The notes below the pieces were generated by a model, which saw nothing but the letters and a program-made list of their open reading frames with translations, searched no databases and was not told the DNA's origin. The position numbers and the translations under genes are program-made. Of a stretch of 64,000 bases of DNA, positions 10,279 through 22,532 are shown piece by piece. The first letter of the stretch is position 1, and every line of letters begins with the position of its first letter. This DNA is from Flammula alnicola (taxonomy: Eukaryota > Basidiomycota > Agaricomycetes > Agaricales > Strophariaceae): NCBI GenBank assembly GCA_015499995.1, contig JADNRV010000200.1, positions 1-64,000 of the forward strand, read 5' to 3'.

Positions 10279-10978
10279 TCAAGGCTTCTCTTCTGCAAGC
10301 TTCGCCAGGTACTCTTCCAATATTTCTTCCAAATCGAGCCCTAACTGACCTTCGTCGAGCTTCTCACCGAGTCCTACGAGAAACGGATGAGCCCTCATCC
10401 AAAACTCGTTCCAATCTTCGAGAGCAATCTCCGGATCTCCCAGGTGAGAGTCAGATAGTATAACAAGGGCTCCGTTTATATTGAAGACGTCAGGATATTT
10501 TTCGCGAACAGGGGAGGAAAGCGGAATAGACGATATGAGGTTGACCATGGCGTGGATCATGAGGGCTACCACACGTCGAGCACGTCCAATGTCGGACGTA
10601 GGAGGGACGGGGCCGTTGTCAAATTCTTTCATGAAATATATATTCAACGTTAGTATGCGGGCGTACATGGGTACTTGAGGACACGCACAAACACGAACTC
10701 GATCGCTTCCTCTACCAGATGTTGTGATCTTATGAAGAGGACGACCTGCAAAAAGAGAATGTATGCGCAGCGGAGCCGGTCTTCGTGGTCGGGTGGTTGA
10801 TAAAAGGACAAGAGGCCATGCGCGCGAGAGCTGGCAGGAGCCACATTTCCTCTTCAGATGGGGGTTCCTTGGTCGCATCCGCCGGCCAGGCTTTGTTTTC
10901 CTGGGGCGGCTCCACGCCAGAGGTTGAGTACGAGTCGCGACATTCAAAGATGTTCGTACGCCTTGGAGGGTTGTCCAA
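10279..10978 (-). pseudogene. Hypothetical protein gene, probably frameshifted
   Basis: Three coding-looking blocks run from right to left but sit in different frames. They are an N-terminal block starting at ATG 10978 and reaching 'WLLPALARM'; a helical block containing 'HEDRLRCAYILFLQVV' and 'HLVEEAIEF'; and a C-terminal block with 'REKYPDVFNINGALVIL' and an acidic end, stopping at 10279. The last two could be joined across a short intron with an ACTAAC branch site near 10645-10650. No clean splice joins the first two, so a single-base indel (or sequencing error) is likely near 10800. I do not recognise the family; the content is mainly predicted alpha helix. Confidence 0.35.
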
Positions 10979-11196
10979 TGTTATTGAAAGAAATTGCCGT
11001 ACGTCATTGATATTGAATTAGTAGTAGGCAAGAGTTGGGGAAGAGCGCAATTTTGGGACGTCTCGACTCTCAAACCGAGACGTGACAAATCCGTCACACA
11101 GTCACCTGGAAGGTATGTCACTGTCACTGTGTCTACTTTCCTCTCAGCGCGAACTACTCATAAAGTGTCGAATTAACCCACAGTTCGATCGTCAGT

Positions 11197-14099
11197 ATGC
11201 AAGACGGGCGTGCTCCCAGGTAATTTTGGCATTTATTAACTTATTATCATACTAAAGCCTTTTCAGAATCAAAAATCGGGCACCCGCTGCGGTTCAGGTG
11301 AAAGAATCTGCATGCAAACCTTGATGTGGCAGTTGCTCATTACCCTTATTTCTGTAGATCACAGCGGAGCAGCTCTTACGCGAGGTATTTATTAGGATTA
11401 AATTATCTTGTTAACTCACATGCTGAAACAAAGGTTAGGCTCAAGAACGACAAGAAACAGCGTTTCGTGCGCCGAAGCAGAGGGTTGAGGACTTCGAAGA
11501 ACTACATGAATATCGAGGTCGTAAAAGAAAAGAATTCGAAGAGAGAATTCGTAGAACGAGAGGAAGCATGTGAGGCCGTTTATTCTTTAGCGGCGTATTC
11601 TGTCTAATATCACTGGCGATACAGAAAAGAATGGCTACAGTACGCCAATTGGGAGGTACGTATCTAAATTCCTCCTGCAGAGACACACCTACCTAACCTA
11701 TATCAAGGCTTCACAAAACGAATTCGCGCGTTCTCGGTCCATCTTTGAACGAGCCCTCGATGTTGACCCACGGAGCATTCAACTATGGTTATCCTACACC
11801 GAAATGGAACTCAAGTCGCGCAACGTGCAGCACGCCCGAAACTTGTTCGACAGAGCCGTCACCCTCCTCCCGCGAGTCGACCAGCTGTGGTATAAGTACG
11901 TCTACTTGGAGGAACTCCTGCAAAATGTCCCTGGAGCCCGACAAGTTTTTGAACGGTGGATGCAATGGGAACCCGATGACAAGGCGTGGCAGGCGTACAT
12001 CAAGCTTGAGGAAAGATACCAAGAGCTCGACCGGGCGAGTGCGATATACGAGAGATGGGTGGCGGTCAGGCCGGAGCCGCGTGTGTGGGTGAAGTGGGGC
12101 AAGTTCGAGGAAGACAGGAGTCGCGTGGATAAAGCACGAGAGGTGTTCCAACAAGCTTTGGAGTTCTTTGGGGATGAAGGAGAGCAAGTAGAGAAGGCGC
12201 AAGCTGTTTTCAGTGCCTTCGCTAAGATGGAGACACGGCTGAAGGAGTACGAGAGGGCAAGAGTCGTCTATAAGGTAAGTGTCACAACATGACCACTGAT
12301 GTTTTTTATGACTTTTCTAATCAAAATTTCTCTTTCACAATTCTTAGTTTGCCCTTTCTCACATTCCGCGAGCGAAATCTGCGGCTCTATATGCTGCCTA
12401 TACCAAATTTGAAAAGCAACACGGAACCCGGAGCACGCTCGAGAACACTGTGCTGGGAAAGCGTCGCATCCAGTATGAAGAGGAGCTCTCGCATGATGGA
12501 CGGAATTATGATGTATGGTTCGACTACGCACGACTTGAGGAAGGAGCCTTCCGTGATCTCAAGGAAGAGGGTTCGACGCAGGAGGAAGTTGACGGTGCCA
12601 TTAGGCGTGTTCGTGAAGTGTACGAGAGGGCCGTGGCTCAGGTGCCTCCAGGTAGCGAAAAACGGCATTGGAGGCGATATATTTTCCTATGGCTTGACTA
12701 TGCGCTGTTCGAAGAGATAGAAACGAAGGTAAGCATCAAACACGCATGCTCTACTTCCTGCCGTCTGAGCTCATTACTTGCTTTTCCGTTTAGGATTATC
12801 CACGAACTCGGCAAATATACCAGACCGCAGTCCGACTTGTCCCTCATAAACAATTCACTTTCGCCAAGCTGTGGCTCATGTTTGCCAAGTTCGAGGTTAG
12901 GAGGCTCGAACTGCCTGCGGCTCGCAAAATCCTAGGCACGGCTATCGGTATGTGTCCCAAGGAAGCGCTGTTCAAAGGGTATATCGATCTCGAGATTGAG
13001 GTAAATCTTGTTTGTTCCACTCTGGTCGAATATGCTGATTTTTGGTTGATGTAGCTTCGTGAATTCGACCGAGCACGGACACTGTACGAGAAGTATCTCG
13101 AGGTACGCGATTTTCATGTCTCCTTTCTCTTCCTACTCAAACCTCTTCCTCTCCTTTTTTCTTCTGAAATTTAGTTTGACCCCTCCAACTCAACGGCATG
13201 GATCAAATTCGCGGAACTGGAAGCCCAGCTACAAGACTTTGCCCGTACACGAGCCATCTTCGAGCTCGCTGTCGCTCAGTCGCCTCTATCCATGCCCGAA
13301 CTGCTGTGGAAGGCCTACGTCGACTTCGAGGTCGAGGAGGGCGAGCGCGAGACAGCGAGGTCACTGTACGAGAGGCTCATCGCCCTGAGTGGTCACGTGA
13401 AAGTATGGATCTCGTATGCCCTGTTTGAGGCTGAGCCGACTCCGTTGCCGAGAGCTGAACGCGACGAAGAGGAGGAAGAGGAAGAGGAGGAAGAGAGAAA
13501 GATGGTACCTGGCGATCCGATACTTGCCAGACAGGTCTTCGAGCGTGGATACAAGGATCTGAAGAGCAAAGGCCTGAAGCACGAGGTATGTTTCGTAATT
13601 TTATGTTGCACGTTCTGTACGATTCCTGACGGACGATCGACGTTATTTCTTGTTTCTTTAGCGCATTGCTTTGCTACATATCTGGAAGACCTTCGAGGAG
13701 AATCACGGTTCGCCGGAGGACGTGAAGAAGGTGGAGGGTATGATGCCCATTCAAGCTCGGGTACGCCATGTCGACCAAGAGACGGGCCAGATGGTTGAAG
13801 GTTCGTTACTTTTGGCGTGAATTGCGTTCACTTATACTCACATCGCTCTTGCAACAGATTGGGACTTCGTGTTCGCAGACGACGAGAGAGAATCCAACCC
13901 AACGTCATTCAAGTTCATGCAAATGGCACACGCATGGAAGCAGGCACAGGCCAAAGGAGCTGCCGGGGGTGCTGCAGGTGGGGCTTCTGGCGTGCTGTCC
14001 GGTTTCACGGCGGCGAAAGCTAGCCGGAAAAACGAAGACGAGGAAGAGGAAGACGCACAGAGCGATGTGGCGAGCTCGCAGGATGAGGAAGAGGAGTAG
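11197..14099 (+). CDS. CLF1: Pre-mRNA-splicing factor CLF1 / Crooked neck (HAT-repeat protein)
   Basis: Clf1/Crn is a scaffold of the NineTeen complex needed for spliceosome activation. Twelve exons join in phase: 11197-11219, 11267-11297, 11358-11384, 11439-11569, 11625-11655, 11708-12274, 12348-12728, 12794-13000, 13055-13102, 13175-13585, 13662-13800 and 13858-14099. They give 745 residues, the usual size. The N-terminus carries the conserved '[13 protein letters not shown]' element, followed by a run of half-a-TPR (HAT) repeats with W...Y/F...E patterns such as '[14 protein letters not shown]' and '[14 protein letters not shown]'. A Glu-rich insert from a GAG/GAA microsatellite lies near 13467-13500. 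The C-terminus is Ala/Gly- then Glu-rich. Introns are dense at the 5' end, with several exons under 35 bp. Assignment is firm. Confidence 0.95.
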
Positions 14100-14842
14100 G
14101 CATGTAATCTGGCATGCGTGTACTTGGTCTCGTTCGTCCTCTATTTGTATACTTCGACGATTTTTATCCCGTGCTTTCCATCTGTGTGTCTAGTTTGTTA
14201 AGTGTATCCAAAGCGTGTTTCTGCTTTTTTTGGCCATTGACTGGGTTCTTTCTGTTTCGAACAGTGAGAACAAGTTATACCTGGAAGGATGTCTGATTTT
14301 CTCATTAATAGACAACCACTTACTAGGCACCGCGCAACAGGCGCCTGATGAAATCATACAATTGATCCTGATTTAAAAGCACTGTCTTTTCAATCGTTCA
14401 TTTTGCTCTTCTCCTAAGCTCCAAAAATTCTTCTGCTTTGTTTTGATTTTCAAATACGTTACAGATATCCAGTTTCTACTCGGCGGCAGCCTTATACTGG
14501 ATATGCATAGCCACATCGTAACCGTCTGTCTGCTATTTTTAGCGCGGTTGACGGTGTTTGGAACCGTGAGAGCAACTTGAGGACCTCTCACTGTGACTTT
14601 TGAGCGCTTGAGCGCTTGAAGCTTAGACTTGACAGGCGGAGACACCCGCTTGCTTGGAAACACCCAACTCAAGGCGGCAGATGCCTGATGAAATCACACA
14701 GATGGTTTCGATGGGTTACACTGTATCTTGTCCTCAACCAATCCTCAACCATTCATCGCCGTACTTTTGTTTACAAATTACGAATAGTACACGACACATA
14801 TCCAACTTCTACCACTCTTTAACTTGAGAAACCAGCTGCACA
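14100..14842. repeat. Intergenic region with a degenerate direct duplication
   Basis: Two stretches about 340 bp apart resemble each other. Both have GTGAGA(A/G)CAA(G/C)TT (near 14265 and 14566), GATGAAATCA(T/C)ACA (near 14345 and 14685) and a 'CATATCCA' type word (near 14465 and 14800). This suggests an old tandem duplication upstream of TM-P1. No gene seen. Confidence 0.4.
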
Positions 14843-16577
14843 ATGTCGTGGTCTGGGACGATGGTGGACGACTCCGACCCAGCGATAACCTATACCGCGG
14901 CAGGCCCCGCGGTGTGGTTTAGTGAAACAGCTGCAGACTTTGTCAGATTCGGTTCAGACAACCCAGGCGACCCTTCAAGTCTGGCTGATGCATTCCAGGG
15001 CACTGCACATGTATTACGGGTGTCAGGGCTGGCACCGAGTGCCAACGGAAGTCTCTCATACAACTTTAACGGTAAGTTCCTGTCTCGTCATCATGCTTCT
15101 GCGGAAGTGAACATTTATTTAGGTTCCAGAGTGGCCGTTTATAGCGCGTACTCCGCTCTTAATGCTCTGAACTTCGGTCAGCAGGAGCCCATGCCATCTT
15201 GGGAGTGTTTTGTCGATGGTGTTAGCATCGTCCCCAACCAGGCCTTCAACAGTTTCCCATGGAAAAGCTACTGCGAGACCGATGGATTGTCGCCTGGCTC
15301 CCATCTCATCAACATGAACATCTTGCTCTTTAGTGCAACTAGCGAGTTTTGGGTTGATTTTATCAAGTATGGCCCTAGCCAGAACACATCTGCGTCGGAA
15401 CCTCGGGTCAGGTTTATTGACTCTACGGATCTACAACTGCAATATACTGGTGATTGGACGCCGCTAGGTTCGGCGAATGTGACAAACCCTATCAACCAAA
15501 CCTCAACGGTGACCATACCTTTCGAAGGTATTTAACCTGACTTCATGTTGTTTCAATTTTTATGCCTAGTACCTGACGTCCCTATTGCCAGGCACATCTC
15601 TTGCTTGGTATGCGCTGTCAAGGAGTTCTATCGTTACAATCGACCCCGGATCCTTTCAAAATATAAGCTCGGGCGCTTTCATTGATGGGACCTACACGAT
15701 TGACGGGGATAACAAGTCCAGTACACATTTTTCAGCGGCATACGCCTCGCCGAGCATAAACTCGCCATACAACACCATGCTATTTAACACCCTAACATTT
15801 CCTTCTGGTCAGCACAACCTCACCGTCTCCTTCGATTGTCAGGCAGGACTAGGCGTAGAATGTCCACCTATTACTCTCGACTACTTCATAGTCGAACCAG
15901 GTTTCTTGGCGGCCGCGACTCAGTTGGCATCGCCTCCCAACAGGAATACTAAGATCATTGTTGGCGCTGTTGTGGGAGCGGCTATTGGGAGCATCCTGCT
16001 CGGCGTTTTCACAGTTCTCTTCCTGCGTCGACATAGCCGTAATCGGCGCGGTAAGCAGACCGAAGTCGAGGAAAATTCATCTTCAATGGCTGCAAATACC
16101 GTCCACCCTTTTGTTGATATCTCGGACGGAAAACCCAGGATTCCCGAGGCCGACGACTCCTCGTCTTCAACCGCTTTCGCTACAGCCTATGCAAGTCGTC
16201 GTCCACGTCTTGGACAATACGCCGTCGAACCTTTCATCGATGGTCTACAAGACAAGGTGCCCGTTAGAGATCCTAGTACCGTCGAACCTTTCATCGACTA
16301 CCCCGCATCAAAGACGGTTAATACAGCTTCGAGTTCTGATCTGCAACTAATGCTCGATCCAAGTTCCAACTCCACAGAGGCGTTAGTCGTCAGTAGCCGA
16401 TCTGTTAACTCTTCAACACGGGCTCAAGAAACCCAACGAGACGGACAACCCGGAAACGAGGACGATAGTTCTGACCGTCCGATATTCGTGAGGCACGAAG
16501 ATAGCGGGTATCGACTACCTGCAGCCCGCCAAGGCCAGAATGTTTTCGAGTTACCGCCGGAATATACTATAGAATGA
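14843..16577 (+). CDS. Single-pass membrane protein TM-P1 (two beta-sandwich ectodomains, PPxY tail)
   Basis: Exons 14843-15071, 15123-15527 and 15592-16577 give 539 residues. There is no classical signal peptide; the N-terminus starts with 'MVDDSDPAITY', as in its paralogues. Two ectodomain modules follow: the first has 'SWECFVDGVSI' and 'FWVDFIKY', the second 'SLAWYALS' and 'LDYFIVEPG'. They look like galactose-binding-like sandwiches and carry many N-glycosylation sites. A transmembrane helix at about 332-358 (AAIGSILLGVFTVLF) is followed by RRHSRNRR. The approximately 180-residue cytosolic tail has repeated (V/I)xPF motifs (VHPFVD, VEPFID twice) and ends with 'RHEDSGYRLP' ... 'LPPEYTIE'. 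The paralogues at 27321-29110 and 32552-33758 share intron positions. Function is unknown; a surface receptor or adhesin role is inference. Confidence 0.8.
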
Positions 16578-16737
16578 ACGAGTATTTCTTGCTTATCTTT
16601 CGTACGACTTCCACGATGATATTAGCCTGCAGTATTGTTTGAATTGGGGACTATGCTACAAATTATTTCTACACCAGTGCGGTATTATACAGACGATGTG
16701 ATCATCCAGCGGCAGCATGGATGGTGGCGGGGTCGAC

Positions 16738-17192
16738 TCAGACGCTGCGGTTGACGGTCTGCTGCGCTTCTCCCTTGTCGTCTCGGGCATTTCCTATTTA
16801 CATAGGGAGGAAGTCAGTCCTTGTGACCTTAAGAAAAAATATGCAAAAAATATACAAACCTGCAGCCTGTTGCGCCTTGTCGCCTGTGACAGCGCCGACG
16901 ACGGAATCTTTCTTGCCTCCGATGCGGTCGGCGGTGCCCTCGGCATAGCCCTTTGCCTGAGAGGCCTTGTACTCGCCCTCTCCTGCGGCGTGTTCCTCCT
17001 TTCCGGACTGTTGCCACGTAGTAGCACCGGTGACGTTGCCGATAGTCTCGACGACGGTGCCCTTGGCGGAGTGGAATTGACCAGAAGCCTTGCTGTAAAG
17101 ACGAGACGTACTCGAGATCGCTCCGGATGGATATAAATTTGTCAAACTTACTTGGGCTCTCCTGAAGCGGTGTTACTGGCGGAAGAAGACAT
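16738..17192 (-). CDS. CsbD-like stress-response protein (copy 1)
   Basis: Exons 17192-17152, 17092-16860 and 16793-16738 give 109 residues. The central exon encodes a CsbD-like repeat pattern: '[17 protein letters not shown]', '[12 protein letters not shown]', '[16 protein letters not shown]'. CsbD-like proteins are small, hydrophilic and often induced by general stress in bacteria and fungi; the molecular role is unknown. It is transcribed divergently from a close paralogue at 17608-18062. The two have identical intron phases, the same middle-exon length (233 bp) and nearly identical DNA over that exon, suggesting an inverted duplication kept similar by recent origin or gene conversion. Confidence 0.85.
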
Positions 17193-17607
17193 TTCAAATT
17201 TGGTTGTGAAGTTGGTGCTAGTTTAGTCGTTTAAGTTGAAAACTGAATGCTGTCCTCCAAAAATTTGAGGCGGCTTATATACCACTTACAAGCAGTAGCG
17301 TCATGTATACGATCGAAGACTACCTGTGGAGTAGTGCGTACGGGCGCCACCAAAGCGTCACTGCGCGTGTGGCTATGCTATGATCTTGACGCCCACAACT
17401 ACGTCATCGCGTCATGATGTCATCATTCTTGCTTCGATCTTCAATCGCCTTCGCATGCTTCTGGCCTTTCGCTGGAGTACGGATCATATTTCAAAATAAA
17501 AAGTATATAAAGAGGCCACTAATCCTCTTCTCTCTTCATTATTACAAGCCCCACATCTTTACGCAACTTGAAAATCATCTTCACCACCAACTTTTTCAAT
17601 TTATCAA
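17193..17607. promoter_or_regulatory. Shared divergent promoter of the CsbD pair
   Basis: 415 bp between the two start codons. TATA-like sequences lie near 17275 (CTTATATACC, read towards the minus gene) and near 17502 (GTATATAAAG, read towards the plus gene), each roughly 80-110 bp from its ATG. Co-regulation is inferred from the arrangement. Confidence 0.5.
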
Positions 17608-18062
17608 ATGTCTTCCACTTCCACCGACAACAGTACACCCTCCACAGAGCCCAGGTACGTTCAAAAATTGTCTGTACTGATCTACCAACGTATTTACTAA
17701 AATCGTTTTCATTTTCAGTAAGGTCACTGGGCAATACCACTCCGTGAAGGGCACCGTCGTCGAGACTATCGGCAACGTCACCGGTGCTACTACGTGGCAA
17801 CAGTCCGGAAAGGAGGAGCACGCCACAGGAGAGGCAGAGTACAACGCTGCCCAGGCTAAGGCCTATGTTGAGGGCGCCGCCGACCGCATCGCTGGCAAGA
17901 AAGATGCCGTCGTCGGCGCGGTCACTGGCGACAAGGCCCAACAACTTGCTGGTGAGCCTATCCCATATGCCCAGACACACCTGCGACACGACGTTCATGG
18001 ATATTTCAGGAAACGCACAACATGATAAAGGAGTAGCGCAGCAAGAACTCAACAAGTTCTAA
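17608..18062 (+). CDS. CsbD-like stress-response protein (copy 2)
   Basis: Exons 17608-17654, 17719-17951 and 18010-18062 give 110 residues, beginning with a Ser/Thr-rich leader. The same conserved middle segment as copy 1 follows, with '[12 protein letters not shown]' and '[16 protein letters not shown]', and the end is '[16 protein letters not shown]'. The last exon differs most from copy 1, so selection or conversion has mainly kept the middle exon alike. Predicted soluble, highly hydrophilic and helical. Confidence 0.87.
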
Positions 18063-18433
18063 GCGCTTTGTTGGACAGACTTTACAGCAATACAATAAGG
18101 CAATGCCCTTGATTCCTTGTCCATTGTAAATTATACCACTTTTTACATCGAATGTATTTGTAACTTCGGATGAGGGTAGAAAGGAATAGTTCTAAGGGTT
18201 TTAGTTTATTGTGCAAGATATCAATACCGGCGCCGTTATGTACGTTATATGCATTGACATCCGTGATGCACTCATACTACGCGGACAAAATGCTCGAAAA
18301 CATTCCGAAAAGCTAGCCACATTGTCATATGCAAATCTCACTTTGCAATGCGGAAGCATAGGACTGCTCCAAGCGCAGTCGTACAGGCGATATTAGTATT
18401 CGCAGTTCGATTGATCGAATATTAACCGGGATT
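18063..18433. other. Intergenic, no gene seen
   Basis: 3' flank of CsbD copy 2. Nothing recognisable. Confidence 0.5.
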
Positions 18434-19480
18434 TTATTGGTTGGGGGCGGTGGGGTCCCGTTCAAATCTTGGAAAGTCGCTGCGCAGAACTAAATATGCA
18501 TATGGGATGTGCGCCACACGCGTCATCGCTCGCGTGATGTCGTCATGCCAAGAACGTTCTGACTCGACTTCGTCTTCGTGGGGTACTTTCTTCAACATGC
18601 CGTCGAACCATGCGTTCAAATCATATTGATACATATCGAGGACGGGAAACCCGAGCGTTTGCGACGTGCGTTTAAAAGATAGACAGGCAAATATGTATCT
18701 TTGTCTTCATTGATAAATGTAACACAGTGTGATATCCATTACATCGCGTATGGGTGTTTTAGGCTGAGAGATTTGAAATCCAGGGGCAATCGAGTGCCAT
18801 TTCGTTATTTTCTAGCTTTCTGCGGTGCGTTCTATGTTCGGTAGACGTGAGATACTGTATCTCTTCGATATATGCTAAACGTCAGTCCAAAACCATTGAC
18901 TGCCATTTCCACCATATCCGGTCGAGGTTGCTGTGGTGCAGGAAGAAGTGAGGATCTGGAGGAGAAAGAATAAGATAGAGATATCAGTTTCACTGCTGAA
19001 AATTTGCCGTTATGTCTCCTTGTACATGCGAAGCGGCGGTGCCAAGGAAGAAAATGTTCCTTAATTCGAAGCGCATGCTCTAATCTTCCAGTGGCTATTA
19101 CTTACATTATTATCATACATATACTGGACTTTCATCGGCTGAGTGAATGTGTACGGCTTGGAAATCGTCAAACCGGGATTATACGCCAGGGTGGGAAGTC
19201 ATGTTTCGCAAGGCCTGAGTGGATTTGATAGCGCTGATGTATTCCTCCTTGTGCGTCGCACTCAGGTTTCTCCTATCCGTGCGCATGTATACGTTGTGGG
19301 TTAGTCTGATGTGTATCAAGTGGATGCCGAGATCGACCATTCCTGGCGGACAATGAGGTGCATCGCCCTTGAGCGACGAATTCAGCACTACTGATGTATA
19401 ATTGGCCAAGAATGGAGGGAGGAGCTAGTATGAGAGGCGCAGCCAACGCTAGGGGCTCCAAGATGACCGGGAACATAGTG
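18434..19480 (-). pseudogene. Tyrosinase pseudogene B
   Basis: Reading right to left, about 19265-19190 encodes 'RRNLSATHKEEYISAIKSTQAL', homologous to exon 2 of the intact tyrosinases. About 18960-18895 encodes the CuB motif 'LHHSNLDRIWWKW'. About 18634-18434 encodes a C-terminal part ('YQYDLNAWFDGMLKKVP...') shared with pseudogene A. The CuA exons and the whole segment between CuA and CuB are missing, and stops and frame changes follow CuB. At the DNA level the 3' parts of A and B are close, so they come from one duplication in opposite orientation. B lacks both the Helitron and the approximately 100 bp extra segment of A. Confidence 0.8.
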
Positions 19481-20174
19481 TTATACTCACACCCGAAGTT
19501 TGTGCAACATGCGCAGTTATGAAGCTTTTTCGATGAGGTAGTAAAGAGAGTGATCGACAGGCCCGAGGGATAGAATCAGGGCTTCTTCTTGGTACAAATG
19601 CGCTTGCAGATCTTAACGCGAAATGTCTAGTGCAGAGCAACGCTATTCGGGATAGGCCCCTGGACAGCGCGGCTTTTTCGGTTGATGTAAGCTCATGCAT
19701 GCAACTAGAAAAAGTTTTTTCCATACTGGTAGCGTCTGCATTTGGGATATCTTGCAGGAAAAATTCATTTGCAGGTCTCGAAAGTGAGTTGTCGACTTTA
19801 AGCGCCCGAAAGCATTAGCAAGCCTTGAGTTTGTGATGCATAAGTATAAGAGGAATTGTAGAATTCAAGTACAGGTTTAACTTTATTGGCCCGTAGTTGT
19901 TCACAGCAGCATCTGGGCTGTACATGCAGAATTGACATGGACGTCTGAAGTTAGTAAGGTTGAGAATGCCAAATTTTTGCGCGTTAAATTTCCGGCTCGT
20001 TCGGCCCGGAGTCGGGAACAGATATCATAGTATTAGGGATAAGAGAATGTATAAAGCAAGCCGTAAAACTAGGTAGCAAATCGGAACTATCATAAAGAAA
20101 ATACTAACATCCAAAATAACATCCGAAGGAAATAGAGAAACATAAAAAAAGTGAAAAGGTATACGGGTATCAAA
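19481..20174. other. Intergenic, no gene seen
   Basis: 5' flank of pseudogene B and 3' flank of tyrosinase C (both on the minus strand). No homology recognised. Confidence 0.5.
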
Positions 20175-21519
20175 CTAAACGTAGGTATAGCAGTTGGGTT
20201 CGCTGTGGATGTCCATAACCTCGCCAATGGGCACGGTGGAACCGAGGCTACCCATATGCAATGTAAAATCAAGGGTGACGTTGTGCAACGGAGGAACAAG
20301 AGTGGACCTTCCAGAAATCTCGTAAAGGCGCGAAGGAAGCATCCGTTGCCAGTTCCACCAGATACGGTCTAAATTGGCGTGGTGGAGATAGAAAAGAGGG
20401 TCTACCATGATATATTGTTAACACCAGAAAAATGAATGACTGAGAGTATGCGTACCTCCTGGGCTAGAATAGAAATTTCCCATTTCTCCTCCGATGCCCC
20501 AGTGGCCGCCATCGTGTACTCTGAAACCATTCGTAACGGGTTGTCCTTCCAGCTCGACGCGGAATAATTCGAAGGTCGGGAGCTTCATGATATTGGCCAC
20601 AGCGGTGGAATTGAGGTAATTCCTGGCAGTGGGTCTGACATGACGCGTGAGGCAATGGTCGGTGGTCAATTTCCCAGGGCCACAATGGAGGGTGTAGTTC
20701 GCAAAAGGGCCATCGCGAACACAGCCGTCGAAGCCTTGAGGATCCACCCTGTGGTCCGCCGGTATATTTGGTGGGAGGGTGTAAGTACCAGGAACACCGT
20801 TACCACCAAACCCAGTAATAGGATCGAAAACTGGTGCGTTTGAAAGACTGGAAACAGGAGAAATTTTATAGTGAGCCATAATCAAAGTGTCGATGGTAGG
20901 AATCCAACATACGAGGATAGCGAATCGCTGTCCAATGACCAGTCCCAATAGCTATCGAAATATGTATTAGTTTGCGAAGGGGATTTAGAATCGCAAAAAA
21001 AAAACTTACGGAGTAGCGCCTTTATATCCACACTCGTTTTGAAGAGCGAGCTCGTAGCTCCTCACGTACTGTCTGTGCCATGGAAGAAATTGGCCCTGAG
21101 ATACTGATATTAGCAATATCCAGTGCATGAATTATATAGGAACGGCATACCATAATGTGGACCTTATCCGCCTCAGTGATATGATAAGCCTGGAATTCGT
21201 CGAATCGCGTTTTCGCAGCTTTGAGCGCAGGATCACGAGCCGGACGGGCTTGAAGACATTTGACCGCCGTGATATAATTGGCCTTCTCGGAGTTGGTCAT
21301 TGCTCTCCTGCAAAAGGTTAGTCATGGAAATAAAGAACATAAATAGAGTTTGTACCATTCACGACGCAGAAGCAACTTCCCGCAAGCTCTCTGGGTACCA
21401 CCATAGACACGACCCGGAGTAGAAGAGTTAAAAGCTTGATCATTCGCCCCGACGACTTGGGTATAGATCGCGTTGACCAGGACAAACAAGGCGAAGACCA
21501 GAGAAGAAGCTGAACGCAT
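20175..21519 (-). CDS. Secreted tyrosinase (copy C)
   Basis: Six exons (21519-21356, 21307-21151, 21095-21010, 20951-20913, 20847-20456, 20401-20175) give 354 residues. A hydrophobic N-terminus (to about residue 25) looks like a signal peptide. The type-3 copper sites are visible: CuA with '[15 protein letters not shown]' and 'LPWHRQY', and CuB with '[18 protein letters not shown]' then '[16 protein letters not shown]'. The enzyme class oxidises phenols to quinones and catechols. It is short, without the C-terminal regulatory domain of classical mushroom tyrosinases, resembling the smaller secreted fungal type. Gene structure is exon-for-exon equal to copy D (157, 86, 39 and 392 bp internal exons), so they are tandem duplicates. 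Confidence 0.93.
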
Positions 21520-22532
21520 ATTGGGAATACGGTAGGCTGCTCTGAAGCGACGATGCCAACTGGAGAAAGTTGGCATATTTATATGCCTGTGTTTGGGTGT
21601 TATAGGGGCTTCCGGAAAGACCTCAGTCGTAACGTTATTGGATCGAGGCCAAAAGGCCAGTCACTTGCCGTGATCGACGTTCTCGAGCTCATACTTAGGA
21701 GAATAAGCCGCTGCGTGCAAGGAGATGGTTGGACCCCCACAGGCTAATCGAACGAAATCGAACGAAGGGATCGACTCTTCCAAGAGGGCAAAGGATAGGA
21801 GTCACGAGATTAACCACTTAAACTTCTCCTAAAACATACCTTTTATAAAAATAGAGAAGAGGGGCAGTTCCCGAGAGCGTATGCCAGATTCAGAGCACAA
21901 AGCATAAACATGAACGATCAGATATACCGAGAACCAGCGGCGGCTGGGACTGGCTGGGAGTTAGGAGTCCTGGCGCGGCGCTGGACATGAAACGCTAGCT
22001 GAATATTTCCAGTCTCAGACAGCACCCCTTATCATCAACTTCCAAGTTGATCGACTATTACCATCGAAGGTCGGCTCGGGAGACTATCAATAACTGGAGC
22101 TGCTAATTGGAGGTGTCCGATTCGAGTCCAAGCAAATCCAAAAACGCAAGATGCACACTGCAGGGGGGTCCAGGGAGCTGGCAAACCTTCCACGAGTAAT
22201 GAAATGGTTATAGACTCATGATAGCGCCGGCGCCAGTGAGGATGGGGTAAGGATGGGGCAACTATCAGTACGCATACACTCCGCTGGTGAAGGAGACGCA
22301 GTGGTGCTCCGAGTGAATTCATAAGTCGGAACTTGAAAATTCCGTTCTCCTCACGTGCAGTCGTCGCTAGCGTAGACATGAAATGGTGTTTTGCTGCTCT
22401 CGTTCTCACTATCATGAGAGCGAGGCAGGAAATATTCTATTTTGAAATATGCGGAAATTCTATTTATTTCCATTCTAATTATTGGCGTCGGGGGGTAGGT
22501 ATGTAAGAAAGTCCAAAATCTTCAGAATCAAA
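21520..22532. other. Intergenic between the two intact tyrosinases
   Basis: Contains the promoter of copy C. No supportable gene; an open frame at 22035-22415 on the minus strand lacks coding character. Confidence 0.5.

Noticed and set aside
22035..22415. 126-codon minus-strand frame between tyrosinases
   Set aside because: No homology, and its composition does not look coding.
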